From NCBI GenBank assembly GCA_030686995.1, contig CM060693.1, positions 121,547,228 through 121,611,227 of the forward strand: DNA of 64,000 nt. The letters are read 5' to 3'. This stretch comes from Artemisia argyi (taxonomy: Eukaryota > Streptophyta > Magnoliopsida > Asterales > Asteraceae). The notes under the pieces are model-generated. The model did no database searches. It had not been told where the DNA came from and was given only the letters and a program-made list of their open reading frames with translations. The translations under genes and the position numbers were made by a program. Shown here in pieces: positions 37,423 to 48,505 of the stretch. Every line of letters starts with the position of its first letter. Position 1 is the first letter of the stretch.

Positions 37423-38160
37423 ATGCACACGGTGTATCAGGAGATGATGAGAAACGGATGTCAATGAACGCTTACTATTCATTTCAGTTACATGATAGGT
37501 TAAACCGTTATGGGATTCTCACAAGAGGCGGTCACCTTTTCCAGCAATATGTGGTTATGGCATACTGCACAATTGAACAGAACAGAATGGACTTCTTTAG
37601 GTCAAAGCAAGCAGATATTCAAGGAGAATACATGAGTGGCCTGTATGATGCTATAACCCGGGGTGATCCAGATGGGTTCAACGTAGGATCGCGCATCATA
37701 TTACCAGCTTCATTCACCCGATCACAAACCCGTTTGTTAACCATCACACCTCGTCGGGACATAACGACCCGGGGAAACACTATATTCCGCGGAGATTGAT
37801 TCTAGGCTGTTTGACCTAGTTGACCATCCTTTGGTCAATTTAGGTTGACTATTTAGCATCAATCAATGCACACGGTGTATCAGGAGATGATGAGAAACGG
37901 ATGTCAATGAACGCTTACTATTCATACCAGTTACACGATAGGTTAAACCATTATGGGATTCTCACAAGAGGCGGTCGCCTTTTCCAGCAATATGTGGTTA
38001 TGGCATACTGCACAATTGAACAGAACAGAATGGACTTCATTAGGTCAAAGCAAGCAGATATTCAAGGAGAATACTTGAGTGGCCTGTATGATGCTATAAC
38101 CTGGGGTGATCCAGATGGGTTCAACGTAGGATCGCACATCATATTACCAGCGTCATTCAC
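37275..38160 (+). repeat. 443-bp tandem duplication across the E2/Helitron junction
   Basis: Unit 1 is 37275-37717 and unit 2 is 37718-38160. Each holds the last 148 bp of the E2 LTR, the ATGCA target copy and about 295 bp of Helitron Rep coding sequence. The hexamer ATTCAC lies at 37269-37274, 37712-37717 and 38155-38160, consistent with a microhomology-mediated join. About a dozen differences separate the units by eye. Confidence 0.9.
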
Positions 38161-39604
38161 GGGAGGCCCAAGATACATGTATAGCCATTACCTTGATGCC
38201 CTCGCGATATGTAGGGTTCATGGCAATCCTTCATTCTTTGTAACGTTTACGTGCAACGTTAGGTGGCCTGAAATCGATGACTATATGCAACACTTCCCCA
38301 ACTTGATAGCAGCGGACCGGCCGGATGTCGTTGACAAAGTTTTTGAACGGAAAATACATAACCTGATTAAATTCCTTAGGGACCATCGCACGCTTGGAAC
38401 TTTGACAGCAGGTAATGATATATTTACTTCATATTTGTTATATGTTGGTGGTGCCAAATTCATCTAATACTCATACTCAAAAAAAAATTTACTTCAGAAT
38501 TAATTAGGTCAACGAAAATTTATTCAGCAAACCTTACACCTACTGACCCATGTTTCTTTGACAGTCTTATACACGGTAGAGTTCCAGAAAAGAGGTCTCC
38601 CGCACTGCCACATCCTTTTGTGGAATGATGAGCGTTCGAAGGTTAGTACTCCTGAAGACGTTGACCGCTACATATCCGCTGAACTGCCAAATGAGGTAGG
38701 AGATCCTGAAGGTTTTAGAGTAGTATCAGAAATGATGATGCACGGCCCCTGTGGTTCAGCTTTCCCTTTTGCCACATGTATGCGCGGCAGATCACCATGC
38801 AAAAAATTCTTCCCAAAAGACTATTGTTCACACACATACATAGACAAGGGTGGATATGTTCATTACAAAAGGAGAGACGTTCGCTTTCAAACAACAAGGC
38901 AGAACATGAGGCTTGACAACGCATATGTTGTTCCACACAATAGGCGATTGTGTATGGAGTTTTATGCTCACATCAACATTGAATGTTGCGGATGGACCAT
39001 GCTTATCAAATATCTCTTCAAATACATTTCAAAAGACACAGACCGCATCGTGGCAAGAATTACACGGTCAACACAAATACCAGGCCACCTTGAAGCATCC
39101 ACATCCGCTGGAACTTCATCCGCTGCTGACAACGGCCCAGTTGTAAATGAAATAAAAAACTTTTTTGACGCCAGGTACGTCGGACCACATGAGGCCTGTT
39201 GGCGAATCTTCAGTTTTGACATTCATAGTAGGGACCCAGCCATGCAAATACTTTCAGTCCACCTACAAAACATGCAACGAGTTTCATTTAGAGGTCGCCA
39301 AAACCTGCAATCAATTGTCGACAACCCTGGTGCTCATAAAACCACACTAACAGAATGGTTGCAGTACAACAGAAGTCATACTATCGGACGCAACCTCACT
39401 TATTTGCAATTCTCATCGGAATTTGTTTGGTCAAAGAAAGACAAAGAATGGTCTCCAAGGTGCCACCTAAATAAACCGTCAATCAGAAGGCTGACATACG
39501 TTCATCCAGGTTCGGGGGACCTCTTCTATCAAAGACTAATATTATGTCATCAAAACGGCTGCACTTCATTTCCAAGTATACGGACAGTTGATAACCACAC
39601 GTAC
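37423..39604 (+). pseudogene. Helitron Rep (HUH, two-tyrosine) nuclease segment
   Basis: Rep nicks and re-joins single strands in rolling-circle transposition. After the partial duplicate (37428-37717), the working copy starts at 37871 and reads SMNAYYSYQLHDRLNHYG, RLFQQYVVMAYCTIEQNRMD, ILPASFTGGPRYMYSHYLDA, and HGNPSFFVTFTCN…W. An intron of 153 bp follows (38412-38564, GTAATG…GACAG), then VLYTVEFQKRGLPHCHILLW. HCH at 38603-38611 is the HUH metal-binding motif. YLFKYISK (39011-39034) supplies the two catalytic tyrosines (codons 39011 and 39023). The motifs are intact. The gene is broken by the duplicated junction, E2 upstream and E3, which inserted at 39604 just after …RTVDNHTY; the frame resumes at 46298. 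Confidence 0.9.
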
Positions 39605-39684
39605 TGATGCGTGGGAATCGCACCTTGCTTTACCTCTCGAGGGATCTCGAGAAACTTACAACCCCAACCAGGCAGTGTACCTGA

Positions 39685-39712
39685 TCGTTGTAGTATAGTA
39701 TAGTGACAAGTA
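39685..39712 (+). other. tRNA-Asp 5'-half-like tract in E3 3' LTR
   Basis: The plus strand reads TCGTTGTAGTATAG, then a 5-bp insertion TATAG, then TGACAAGTA. Plant tRNA-Asp(GUC) reads TCGTTGTAGTATAG-TGGTAAGTA at residues 2-24 as I recall it. It is antisense to the element, so the element RNA is complementary to the tRNA. There is no anticodon or 3' half, so it is not a tRNA gene. Confidence 0.8.
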
Positions 39713-40585
39713 CCGGGGGATTGATCGTTCAGCTTAGGAATAGTGTCGCTAGGATTAGAAAACCTAATTTACTAGTTCTAGAGGTGAGAGATGATTATTT
39801 TTTGTATTTTTATATTTTTATGAAAGCAATTAAAATCTCGGTTTTTGAAGGAGTGGGCGGAATTAGTTGCTAGTCAACTAACCCAAAACTAATATATAAT
39901 CAAAATAAAATAATAAAAATGAAAACAAACTAATTATACTAAGGTTGTGAGCAGTAATTGGAGAAATTGTGTTTACTTAGACTTCACTACTCCCTAGATA
40001 TCTTTTACATGTTAATTACTTCTTATACTTGTATGGATGACGGATTGTATTCCTTAATACCATTCGTGGGGTGGCATACATAACTCCCCAACTCTATGAG
40101 CTCTTATCTCCTCCTACACCATGACCCAGCACAACTATAGGGATTGTAAACAGTGGCTCATGCATTAAATACAACCAATAAAGACCTAGTACGCCTCGGT
40201 TCATGTTTCTTAAGACGTTCAAGCATGTTACCATTTGGAGATCTGCCAGTTTTCTTAAGCCTAACATATAAATCATCATCCAAGAACAAGAATAAACAAG
40301 TAATCAACACATAATCAACATCTAGGTTTCATTAGATCTAAGCAAACACAAGAGAGATCTAGCCTAGCATAATGGAATTGAGACAAGAACAAGATATAAA
40401 CAACCAACACATAGACATATTGATTGAATTAGAAGAACACTTATCTCAATTACAATGCAAGGTATCAAGGGTTTGGAACCCTTGAAAAACCTGTAAAAGA
40501 GGCACCAAATTCGTCTTTAGGGTTTCACCAAAACTTCTCTCCTTTTAATGAAAAAACTAGAAAACTATATATAGGAAAAGTAGGC

Positions 40586-40806
40586 TGACGGCGTCAAGAG
40601 TTACATGTGACACCGTCACCTCGCCGCCATATACTTCCTCGGACGGCCTTGATCTACTTATGACGGCCTATGTGACGCCGTCACCGACCACGGTATTTTA
40701 TTCTTGCCACTTTGACGCCGTCATGAAGGCGTTTGACGCCGTCACCACCTTCGGTATTTTAATCTTCATGTCTGACGCCGTCAAGATATTACTCTTGACG
40801 CCGTCA
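40586..40806 (-). promoter_or_regulatory. TGACG-N-CGTCA array, E3 3' LTR promoter
   Basis: Motifs lie at 40586, 40608 (variant TGACACCGTCA), 40673, 40713, 40734, 40773 and 40796, each 11 bp. Several are spaced 21-23 bp. TGACG is the core bound by plant TGA-type bZIP factors. The array begins about 11 bp upstream of the TATA box in element sense. Confidence 0.7.
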
Positions 40807-41012
40807 CCTTGTATCTTCAGCATGGAAATTTGGTACTTTGCCGTTTTCTTCACTTTTATGCTCCAAAAATGTCCAAAATGGCTTCTTTTCCAGAATTCAC
40901 TCTCCAAACACCTAAAATCACAAAAGGAACGATTTAAGGCAATATTTGATCAAACAAATTCGGATTCGGGCTTAAATGACCCCCTAAAAACGGATCATTT
41001 TTCGCCTCATCA

Positions 41013-41030
41013 TATACCCTTACACTTGAG
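41013..41030 (-). promoter_or_regulatory. E3 polypurine tract
   Basis: In sense CTCAAGTGTAAGGGTATA abuts the 3' LTR. The same AAGTGTAAGGG core recurs several times inside the element. Confidence 0.75.
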
Positions 41031-41561
41031 ATTTGCTTGTCCTCAAGCAAATGCGCTTTTATTCTACTCAAAAGACAAGTTAGGGGTCATTTAACACTAA
41101 TATAAAAGTAATTACAACAAATAATCGTTCCACTAAAGACCAATAGACAAGCACGGAGGTCATACACAAGCATCTCACAAATAGTGTTTAGATACTCACA
41201 TCTCTCGGGTGTAATAAAGTAATATAACATTATGGAAATGGAAGATATCTCTCACTACCTGTCATAGCAAAATAGATTACCATAGGCTTGGGAAAGGATC
41301 AAACCTCTACCACATGGCGTAAGCACCTAGGATAAACTATCAAAGAGGTCTTTTAAAGGGTTGTAACGTTAGGTATAGGGATATGAATTACACGGTTTTG
41401 TTGGATAAAGAAAGTTTTACTGGTGGCGAGTTAACAATCTTGGTTAATTACATGTACAATATGGCGTTGCTAAGCCAAGACTAGACTCGACTTAAGCTAA
41501 TAAATGAAAAATAACAAAAATATAAAATGAACATAGAATGAAACGGGATGGTAGTCCGTAT

Positions 41562-41636
41562 GTTTTTTTTTTCTTTTTCTTTTTCTATTTTTTTTCTTTT
41601 TCTTGTTTTTTTTTTTTTTTTTTTGATTTTTTCGAT

Positions 41637-41690
<54 letters not shown>
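41562..41690 (-). repeat. E3 A-rich tract (T-rich on plus strand)
   Basis: About 130 nt of nearly pure A in element sense, broken by G and CG. It lies between the same conserved flanks (CATACGGACTACCATCCC and the GCATACACTCTTACC complement) as the A-rich tract of E4. Poly-Phe and poly-Lys frames here are artefacts. Confidence 0.8.
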
Positions 41691-41692
<2 letters not shown>

Positions 41693-42675
41693 ATACACTC
41701 TTACCCTACCATCCAAAATAATACATCATAGGGGTATAAACGTTCCCCTTACACTTGAATCTTTACATACTTTACAATTAACTAATCTAATGACTCGAAT
41801 TAAGAAAATCAAAACACTTGGAGCACTTTTAAGATTAACGTACATATGGGGGTAATAAATGATGTTCTTCCCCATTACTCCATAAAATAAGTACTTACCC
41901 ATGAGTCCCAATAGTCCCAAAACAATATGTACAATGATATGACTCGACTTAGCAACCATGTAATCAATTAGAAAGTTAACTTAGGGTTTAACAAATAACA
42001 ATAATGCACTAAAAATGAGCGCATACACGGAAGGCTAAGGCGATTTGGTTGTACATTTAAGTGGGGTGTAACAAATTCTTCCTTTAAGTAAGATGCTTAA
42101 AGTTAGAAACAAAAAGATAGGCTCGGAGGGGTGTACTAGGGGTATCGTGTACTAAAAATGAGTACAACGCTAAGGGTGTGGGAAAAATTAGTTGACTTAA
42201 CTAGCCAAGCAATATGACTTAAATGGTCAAGTAATCATAATACGAGTTTAACACAAGGGTGATCCTAATGCCTCTTATCATGTAGTAAATCCTACCACAC
42301 GAATGTAGTCTCACTAGCGGTCTCGGGATGCATCACTAACGCAAGTTCTAGAATCTAAATGCTACCGGTACACTCATAAGCACTAATAGTAAATGTTTTT
42401 CCTATCAAATCTAAAGGCGAACCTCACATATTTGGGTGGAAAATTTTTCTGAATATACGGTTATGTGCTAGTCATACAACCTCCTATCCATGAGACGCTT
42501 GCTATGGCTAAAGTTTCATTCCTAAATGTTGTAAAAAATTTTAAATTTGGCGCTAAAATTACACTAACAAGTATTTCTCATAGTTTTATTACACATCTAC
42601 TATCAGACAAAACAAACTCAAGCGAAAGTGCATATGTAAGGTATCATCTTTTTACCCTCCCCTTACACTTAAGAT

Positions 42676-42695
42676 GAACATTGTCCCCAATGTTC
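42676..42695 (-). ncRNA. E3 conserved hairpin GAACATTG-loop-CAATGTTC
   Basis: A perfect 8-bp stem with a GGGA loop in sense, followed by ATCTTAAGTGTAAGGGG. Same geometry as 51946-51965 (E4) and the GAATATTG hairpins of family 1. Confidence 0.6.
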
Positions 42696-43523
42696 AAGTA
42701 AAGAATGTAGAAGTTAAGAAGTAAAGAGAATGAAATCAAATACTCCCCTGATTCGCTCGGTATGGATTATAGGTTGGCCAGGTTAAATCTTCCTCCAAGA
42801 AAACGAACAATCAAAGCTTCCCTTCCAGAATATAAATCATCTTCTTATCATAAATAACCTGTAAATCCTGACAACAATAGAAAAGGCAACCTCGCGTAAA
42901 ATCGGCGGCATCCTATATAAGTTACTAAATCCTAGAAAACAAAGTAAGATATAATGCTTGTGGAATGAAGTTTGCAGATTTCCTGGAGATTATAAAACTT
43001 AATAATTCACAAAAACCATAAGACTCCGTTAGAAAAACAAAACCGGTAAAATTTCCAGATTTTTACTACTGACGCCGTCAAGAGCAATACTCTGACGCCG
43101 TCAGAATGGACCTGCAGAAATTCTTATGTTAAGTTTTCGGAAAATTTCTGGAAAAACTTTGTCCTACTTCCTGGAAAATCCTGCAAAACTTCATTATGAC
43201 TCAATACAAGCATTTGACTCTAACAAATACGAATATACATGTTCATTTAAAATTGTGGAGAATCATGATCGGTTTGTTTCTTGAAAACATATTTGGGGTT
43301 TCCCCTTACACTTATCTTTTGCAAAAATACTTTTAGGTTGGAGTTAAGACTAGGCCAAACAACATAGTAAAGTATTTCCACATTTTAATTTAGAAACATG
43401 ATCAACCAACAATAAAAATAAAACATGCATACGGAAGCAAATAACAAACAAACAAAATAAACAATCAAACAAACAAACAAAATAAAGCTTGGGTTGCCTC
43501 CCAATAAGCGCTTGTTTTTGTTC

Positions 43524-43541
43524 GAGTCACGAGCCTGACTC
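43524..43541 (-). ncRNA. E3 post-stop hairpin GAGTCA-GGCTCG-TGACTC
   Basis: It lies a few nt after the gag stop codon and is followed by AACAAAAACAAGCGCTT and a second hairpin TTGGG-AGGCAA-CCCAA (about 43492-43507). Counterparts are at 51112-51129 in E4 and 32742-32761 in E2. Confidence 0.6.
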
Positions 43542-43546
43542 TACCC

Positions 43547-44749
43547 TTATTTCACGGATAAAGGTGAGGTTTTCCCTACACTTAGGATTAAGTGTGGGTG
43601 GTAGTAGCGATACACACCATCTCGGTGTGAATATGCCACGTGAGGAAAGAGTGGTGGATGAATTATATGCTCAAAAGGTTGTGCCCCTATCATCATAACC
43701 TTACCTAGTTCACTTTGGTCGATGAGTGAGTTGAAGTTTTCTTCTAAGAAAGGATCATTTTCTATCAACTTCGAGAGATTCCTAGTTGTGGATCTATCTT
43801 GACCTAATAAACCCGGTTTAAACCCATAATGTTTCTTACGATCAATCATGAATGGGTGATGTAAGTATGTAAGGTCATGGTTCACTCCTATGTTGGCTTC
43901 TTCTCTACAAGGCTTGGGGTCTACTACCTTCAACGTAAAGCTACCCGGACTACATGGTTTGATGGGTGGATCGGGACCTATTTCAATTCCTAAATCTTCA
44001 CCCAAGGACGGAAGATTAGGTAATGGTTTTGGTTGAGGCTCCGGTTCATCAAAACTAGGAACTTCCCTAGAACTAAGAGTAAGGTTATCATTATAAGTAT
44101 TCAAACCTATATCCTCTAGTTGTGTTTGGTTCAAAGGTTCTACCTCTATTGGGGTTCCTATAGTCTCTTCTACTTCTTCCGGGTAAGTCACGGGCGGTGT
44201 ATGTGCCTCAAATGATGGTAGGACTTGTGAGGTACTTTGTGGGCTTGAATTGTCCACCTCATCCTCCATTGTACCTAGATTACCTATGTGTTTGCTTTGT
44301 ACTATGGCTTTAGGTGACATCCACACAGGTATCCCTACATGAGTATATTCATCCCCAGACAAACTTCCTGTTTGCTCCTTCAAACTTGTTTTTGATTGAT
44401 TTGTGATGTTGTTTGTTGGGTTGTCTACTCTATAATAATATTGGGCACAGTCTTCTAAGGTATCCCATGCTTCTTCAGCACTTAATTCCCTAGGGCCCCC
44501 ATTGGCAAAATCATCAATGCACATTTGATCACATCGGCTTACACGATAGTAAAAGGTTTCGGTTAGGGATACTAAAGAGAAACTATGATGAGGGAATTTT
44601 CGAAGTAAATTTTTAAAACGAGTCCATGCATCATATATGGGTTCATCTCGATATTGTTTGAAATTCGAGATGTCAATAGGGTAGAATGGCCTTTGTGGTT
44701 GGTGGTATGGTGGATTCGCGTACTCCATAATGGTGAACGGAAGAGTCAA
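43547..44749 (-). CDS. E3 Athila-type gag remnant protein
   Basis: An open frame of 400 codons. I prefer the second Met (MEYANPPY, about 44728), because E4 keeps it but has TTG instead of the first ATG. Residues about 15-100 read FYPIDISNFKQYRDEPIYDA, WTRFKNLLRKFPHHSF, and TETFYYRV…FANGGPRELSAEEAWDTLED. This is the helical gag core of plant Ty3/gypsy Athila-like elements (…W-x-R-F-K-x-L-L-R-x-x-P-H-H…E-A-[WY]-x-x-[IL]-E…). The rest is Pro/Glu-rich and low in complexity. There is no CCHC knuckle, protease or RT. An intact frame in an element lacking pol suggests some selection or youth. It may contribute to particle assembly; that is inference. Confidence 0.8.
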   Translation of the reverse strand: MTLPFTIMEYANPPYHQPQRPFYPIDISNFKQYRDEPIYDAWTRFKNLLRKFPHHSFSLVSLTETFYYRVSRCDQMCIDDFANGGPRELSAEEAWDTLEDCAQYYYRVDNPTNNITNQSKTSLKEQTGSLSGDEYTHVGIPVWMSPKAIVQSKHIGNLGTMEDEVDNSSPQSTSQVLPSFEAHTPPVTYPEEVEETIGTPIEVEPLNQTQLEDIGLNTYNDNLTLSSREVPSFDEPEPQPKPLPNLPSLGEDLGIEIGPDPPIKPCSPGSFTLKVVDPKPCREEANIGVNHDLTYLHHPFMIDRKKHYGFKPGLLGQDRSTTRNLSKLIENDPFLEENFNSLIDQSELGKVMMIGAQPFEHIIHPPLFPHVAYSHRDGVYRYYHPHLILSVGKTSPLSVK

Positions 44750-44882
44750 TGGAAATTACGAACAAACACACAAAGAAAAAGATAGACTAAAGAAATCCTA
44801 AAAATAAAAATAAAATCTTACTAGAATGGAATCTAGCAAGTAGACCTAATAAAAAGAAATCCTAACCTAGACAATAACTATT

Positions 44883-44900
44883 CCCCAGGCTGCGGCGCCA
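44883..44900 (-). promoter_or_regulatory. E3 primer-binding site, degenerate tRNA-Asp
   Basis: In sense TGGCGCCGCAGCCTGGGG, an imperfect match to the tRNA-Asp 3' complement (two changes plus one extra T). The E4 site is closer to canonical. Confidence 0.7.
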
Positions 44901-44906
44901 AAAACT

Positions 44907-46292
44907 TGATGCGTGGGAATCGCACCTTGCTTTACCTCTCGAGGGATCTCGAGAAGCTTACAACCCCCACCAGGCAGTGTACCTGATCGTTGTAGTATAG
45001 TATAGTGATAAGTACCGGGGGATTGATCGTTCAGCTTAGGAATAGTGTCGCTAGGATTAGAAAACCTAATTTACTAGTTCTAGAGGTGAGAGATGATTAT
45101 TTTTTGTATTTTTATATTTTTATGAAAGCAATTAAAATCTCGGTTTTTGAAGGAGTGGGCGGAATTAGTTGCTAGTCAACTAACCCAAAACTAATATATA
45201 ATCAAAATAAAATAATAAAAATGAAAACAAACTAATTATACTAAGGTTGTGAGCAGTAATTGGAGAAATTGTGTTTACTTAGACTTCACTACTCCCTAGA
45301 TATCTTTTACATGTTAATTACTTCTTATACTTGTATGGATGACGGATTGTATTCCTTAATACCATTCGTGGGGTGGCATACATAACTCCCCAACTCTATG
45401 AGCTCTTATCTCCTCCTACACCATGACCCAGCACAACTATAGGGATTGTAAACAGTGGCTCATGCATTAAATACAACCAATAAAGACCTAGTACGCCTCG
45501 GTTCATGTTTCTTAAGATGTTCAAGCATGTTACCATTTGGAGATCTGCCAGTTTTCTTAAGCCTAACATATAAATCATTCATCCAAGAACAAGAATAAAC
45601 AAGTAATCAACACATAATCAACATCTAGGTTTCATTAGATCTAAGCAAACACAAGAGAGATCTAGCCTAGCATAATGGAATTGAGACAAGAACAAGATAT
45701 AAACAACCAACACATAGACATATTGATTGAATTAGAAGAACACTTATCTCAATTACAATGCAAGGTATCAAGGGTTTGGAACCCTTGAAAAACCTGTAAA
45801 AGAGGCACCAAATTCGTCTTTAGGGTTTCACCAAAACTTCTCTCCTTTTAATGAAAAAACTAGAAAACTATATATAGGAAAAGTAGGCTGACGGCGTCAA
45901 GAGTTACATGTGACGCCGTCACCTCGCCGCCATATACTTCCTCGGACGGCCTTGATCTACTTATGACGGCCTATGTAACGCCGTCACCGACCACGGTATT
46001 TTATTCTTGCCACTTTGACGCCGTCATGAAGGCGTTTGACGCCGTCACCACCTTCGGTATTTTAATCTTCATGTCTGACGCCGTCACCTTGTATCTTCAG
46101 CATGGAAATTTGGTACTTTGCCGTTTTCTTCACTTTTATGCTCCAAAAACGTCCAAAATGGCTTCTTTTCCAGAATTCACTCTCCAAACACCTAAAATCA
46201 CAAAAGGAACGATTTAGGGCAATATTTGATCAAATAAATTCGGATTCGGGCTTAAATGACCCCCTAAAAACGGATCATTTTTTGCCTCATCA
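44907..46292 (-). repeat. E3 5' LTR
   Basis: Partner of 39605-41012. The tRNA-Asp-like tract is at 44987-45014, with the second half TGATAAGTA one mismatch from tRNA. The TGACG array is 45889-46086 and the sense TATA box lies at about 45868-45878. Confidence 0.95.
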
Positions 46293-47457
46293 CGTACGCA
46301 ACAAATAGGGAGGCTTCAGAGGCTTTAGTATTACTTGAAAACGACAGAGAGTGGGAGACAGCGTTACAGGAAGCATCGATTACAGCATCTGCTTCTGAAC
46401 TTTGGTCTCTATTTGTGCAAATGCTCATGTATTGTGACGTTGCTTCTCCGACGGTATTATGGGATACTTTCTGGGAACATATGTCCGACGATATACCAAG
46501 GATAGTGTCAGCATTACATGGGATTAATTTTTTATACATGAATGAGCCTGAACTTAAAGGTGGTGTCTTGTACGAACTTGAGGCTTCTCTAAATGAGTAT
46601 GGAAGATCACTGAACGACTTCGGCTTGCCTATGCCTCCCGAAAACCTCATGGAGATACTGATGAACCGCATGGTCATGGAAGAAAAAAACTACAACCAAG
46701 CCGAATTGGCAAAGGAAAAAGATATGCGGATTCCGAAACTAAATTCCGAGCAAAAAAAGATATTCGATATCATCATTCAGGAAACAGCAACATCCACACA
46801 GGAATTAGTCTTTGTATATGGTCATGGTGGTACGGGGAAAACCTTTTTATGGAAAACAATTATTACAACACTCAGATCAGAGGCAAAGATTGTTTTGGCA
46901 GTTGCTTCGTCGGGCATGGCTTCGTTACTGTTACCCTCAGGAAGGACAGCTCATTCGAGGTTTAAGTTACCTTTGGAATTAATCGATGAATCAGTTTGTA
47001 CCATTAAAAAAACACACAGATGGCAAAGTTGTTGATGCAAACCGATTTGATCGTCTGGGACGAGGCACCAATGAACAACAGAAGATGTTTTGAGGTAGTA
47101 GACTGTACTCTCAGAGATCTGTTTGACGCCCCAACACGGGTGTTTGGAGGGAAAACGGTTATGCTTGGCGGTGACTTTAGGCAAACCTTGCCGGTCAAAA
47201 AAAGGGCCTCAGCAAACGAAATTATTGCATCATGTATTTCTGAATCATTCTTATGGCCATACTTCAGAGTATTCTTCTTGGAGTAAAACATGCGGTTACA
47301 AAGGGAGTCGTCCACTGCCGACGAACGACAACGCCTCGATGACTTCTCGAATTGGCTCCTAGCCATAGGTAATGGCGAAATCGGTTGTCCTGATCCCATA
47401 GATCCTGAAAATACATCATGGGTCACAATTCCTGAAACACATTTTTTCCCAGCCGAC
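46293..47457 (+). pseudogene. Helitron helicase N-terminal half (PIF1-type), broken
   Basis: Reading resumes after E3 with ATNREASEALVLLENDREWE. Then comes SEQKKIFDIIIQE (Q-motif region), Walker A GHGGTGKT (46820-46843), motif Ia SSGMASLLLPSGRTAHS, Walker B VWDEAPM (DE at 47059-47064), and GGDFRQTLPV. The helicase would unwind DNA in rolling-circle transposition. Damage: an A7 run at 47006-47012 has lost one A relative to the reading frame, so …CTIKK shifts. TAA at 47284-47286 interrupts before NMRLQRES. A hAT is inserted at 47457 after …HFFPAD. The frame continues at 62905 (AEGIWKLIDFI). The three lesions make it non-functional. Confidence 0.9.
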
Positions 47458-47557
47458 CAGAGGCGGAGGCAATGGGGTGGCTAGAGGGTGCTCGGCAACC
47501 CCCAACGAACCCAACTAGCCTGCTTTGTAACTATGATTCTCGGCGCACGTTTCACAA

Positions 47558-47871
47558 TGTAGGACCGTAGAACAACCTTAATCACTTGTGAATCAAGCCT
47601 AAATCTAGAGAGAGAGAGTGGGAACTCTAGTGTGTGAAATGTGAGACTATGTTATTACTAAGAGAACCAACCTCAAAATGAGGTATTACAAGAGTATTTA
47701 TACTAGTAGTCTAGGGCATCACTTATCTTTAACCTTATTACATAACTAGCCCTTAGACTTTATAAAATCATGAAAACTAAACATAAACTTCATCATAATG
47801 ATATTCTAAAGCAACCTATAACAATACATTAATGACCGACACTTTTTATAAATAAAAATACGATTCTAACA
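47558..47871 (-). repeat. E5 3' LTR
   Basis: 314 bp, TG…CA. It lacks about 17 bp of an AGAG-rich stretch present in the other LTR. Confidence 0.95.
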
Positions 47872-47884
47872 ATCTCCCCCTAAG
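47872..47884 (-). promoter_or_regulatory. E5 polypurine tract
   Basis: In sense CTTAGGGGGAGAT abuts the 3' LTR. Confidence 0.8.
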
Positions 47885-48311
47885 TGTTGGTCATTGAAGG
47901 TTGCGCGATGTCATCATCTTTGTCTTTAAACTTTAACATTCATTGCTCTTGACGTCTTTAAGAATCACTAGATGAATCATAGTTCCAGTTCATCATGCTT
48001 CATTGATGTTGAAGATCCAATGATGTCATCTGCCTTTCGTCACTTCTGTGTTTGTGGTGGTTGTCTGCCATTCCAACATGCTCATACTTCTTAAGTTTTT
48101 GTCATTGATGAGGCGAAAAATGAACCGTTTTTAGGGGGTCATTTAAGCCCGGAATTGAATTTATTTGATCAAATATTGCCCTAAATCGTTCCTTTTATGA
48201 TTTTAGGTACTTTGGGAGAGAAACCTGGAAAAGGAAGCAATTCGGACGTTTTTGGAGCATAAAAGTGAAGAAAACGCCAAAGTCTTAATTTTCCTTGCTG
48301 GGAACAGTAGG

Positions 48312-48505
48312 TGACGGCGTCAAGAGTAATTTCCATGATGGCCCAGTACAGAATTGACGGCGTCACAAGGTAAGGCGTCAAGAGGAAAAAGCATGACGGC
48401 CTGGAAACACATAACACTTGACGGCGTCAGATCTGGATCAAGGCAGTTCGAGGAGTATTTTGGCGGCGAGATGACGGCGTCACAAATTTGTTCTTGACGC
48501 CGTCA
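48312..48505 (+). promoter_or_regulatory. TGACGGCGTCA array, E4 5' LTR promoter
   Basis: Five full motifs plus half motifs (AAGGCGTCA, TGACGGCC). The 3' LTR (53813-54029) has six full motifs, the extra one arising from a 23-bp unit inserted after the first. A CpG-containing motif in otherwise AT-rich U3 DNA. Confidence 0.7.

Larger units (their letters stand above)
26684..37427 (+). mobile_element. LTR retrotransposon E2 (family 1, non-autonomous), TSD ATGCA
   Basis: The element spans 26689-37422 on the plus strand, flanked by ATGCA at 26684-26688 and 37423-37427. LTRs are 26689-30566 and 33541-37422. It has the same organisation as E1 but a diverged subfamily sequence and opposite orientation. 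The interior is about 3 kb: PBS, one ORF, hairpin set, four-hairpin array, PPT, no pol. Its right border was later caught up in a 443-bp tandem duplication. Confidence 0.95.
39605..41012 (-). repeat. E3 3' LTR
   Basis: On the plus strand it starts TGATGCGTGGGAATC and ends GCCTCATCA. The sense TATA box CCTATATATAG lies at 40575-40565. Seven TGACG-N-CGTCA-type motifs lie just upstream of it. It is about 22 bp longer than the 5' LTR, mainly through one extra 23-bp motif unit. Confidence 0.95.
39600..46297 (-). mobile_element. LTR retrotransposon E3 (family 2, gag-only Athila-like), TSD CGTAC
   Basis: The element spans 39605-46292 on the minus strand, flanked by CGTAC at 39600-39604 and 46293-46297. 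LTRs are 39605-41012 (3') and 44907-46292 (5'). The interior is about 3.9 kb: PBS, one gag remnant, conserved hairpins, an A-rich tract, PPT, no pol. This matches the gag-only terminal-repeat class (TR-GAG) known in plants. Confidence 0.95.

Noticed and set aside
39685..39712. A tRNA-Asp gene in the LTR
   Set aside because: Only the 5' portion matches and it has a 5-bp insertion; there is no anticodon arm or T arm, so it cannot be a tRNA gene. Treated as complementarity to the primer.
41497..41855. Poly-Lys / poly-Phe frames
   Set aside because: Translation of the long T/A tract of E3.
43547..44749. Host protein gene
   Set aside because: Bounded by PBS and LTRs, with a gag core shared with E4; it belongs to the retrotransposon.
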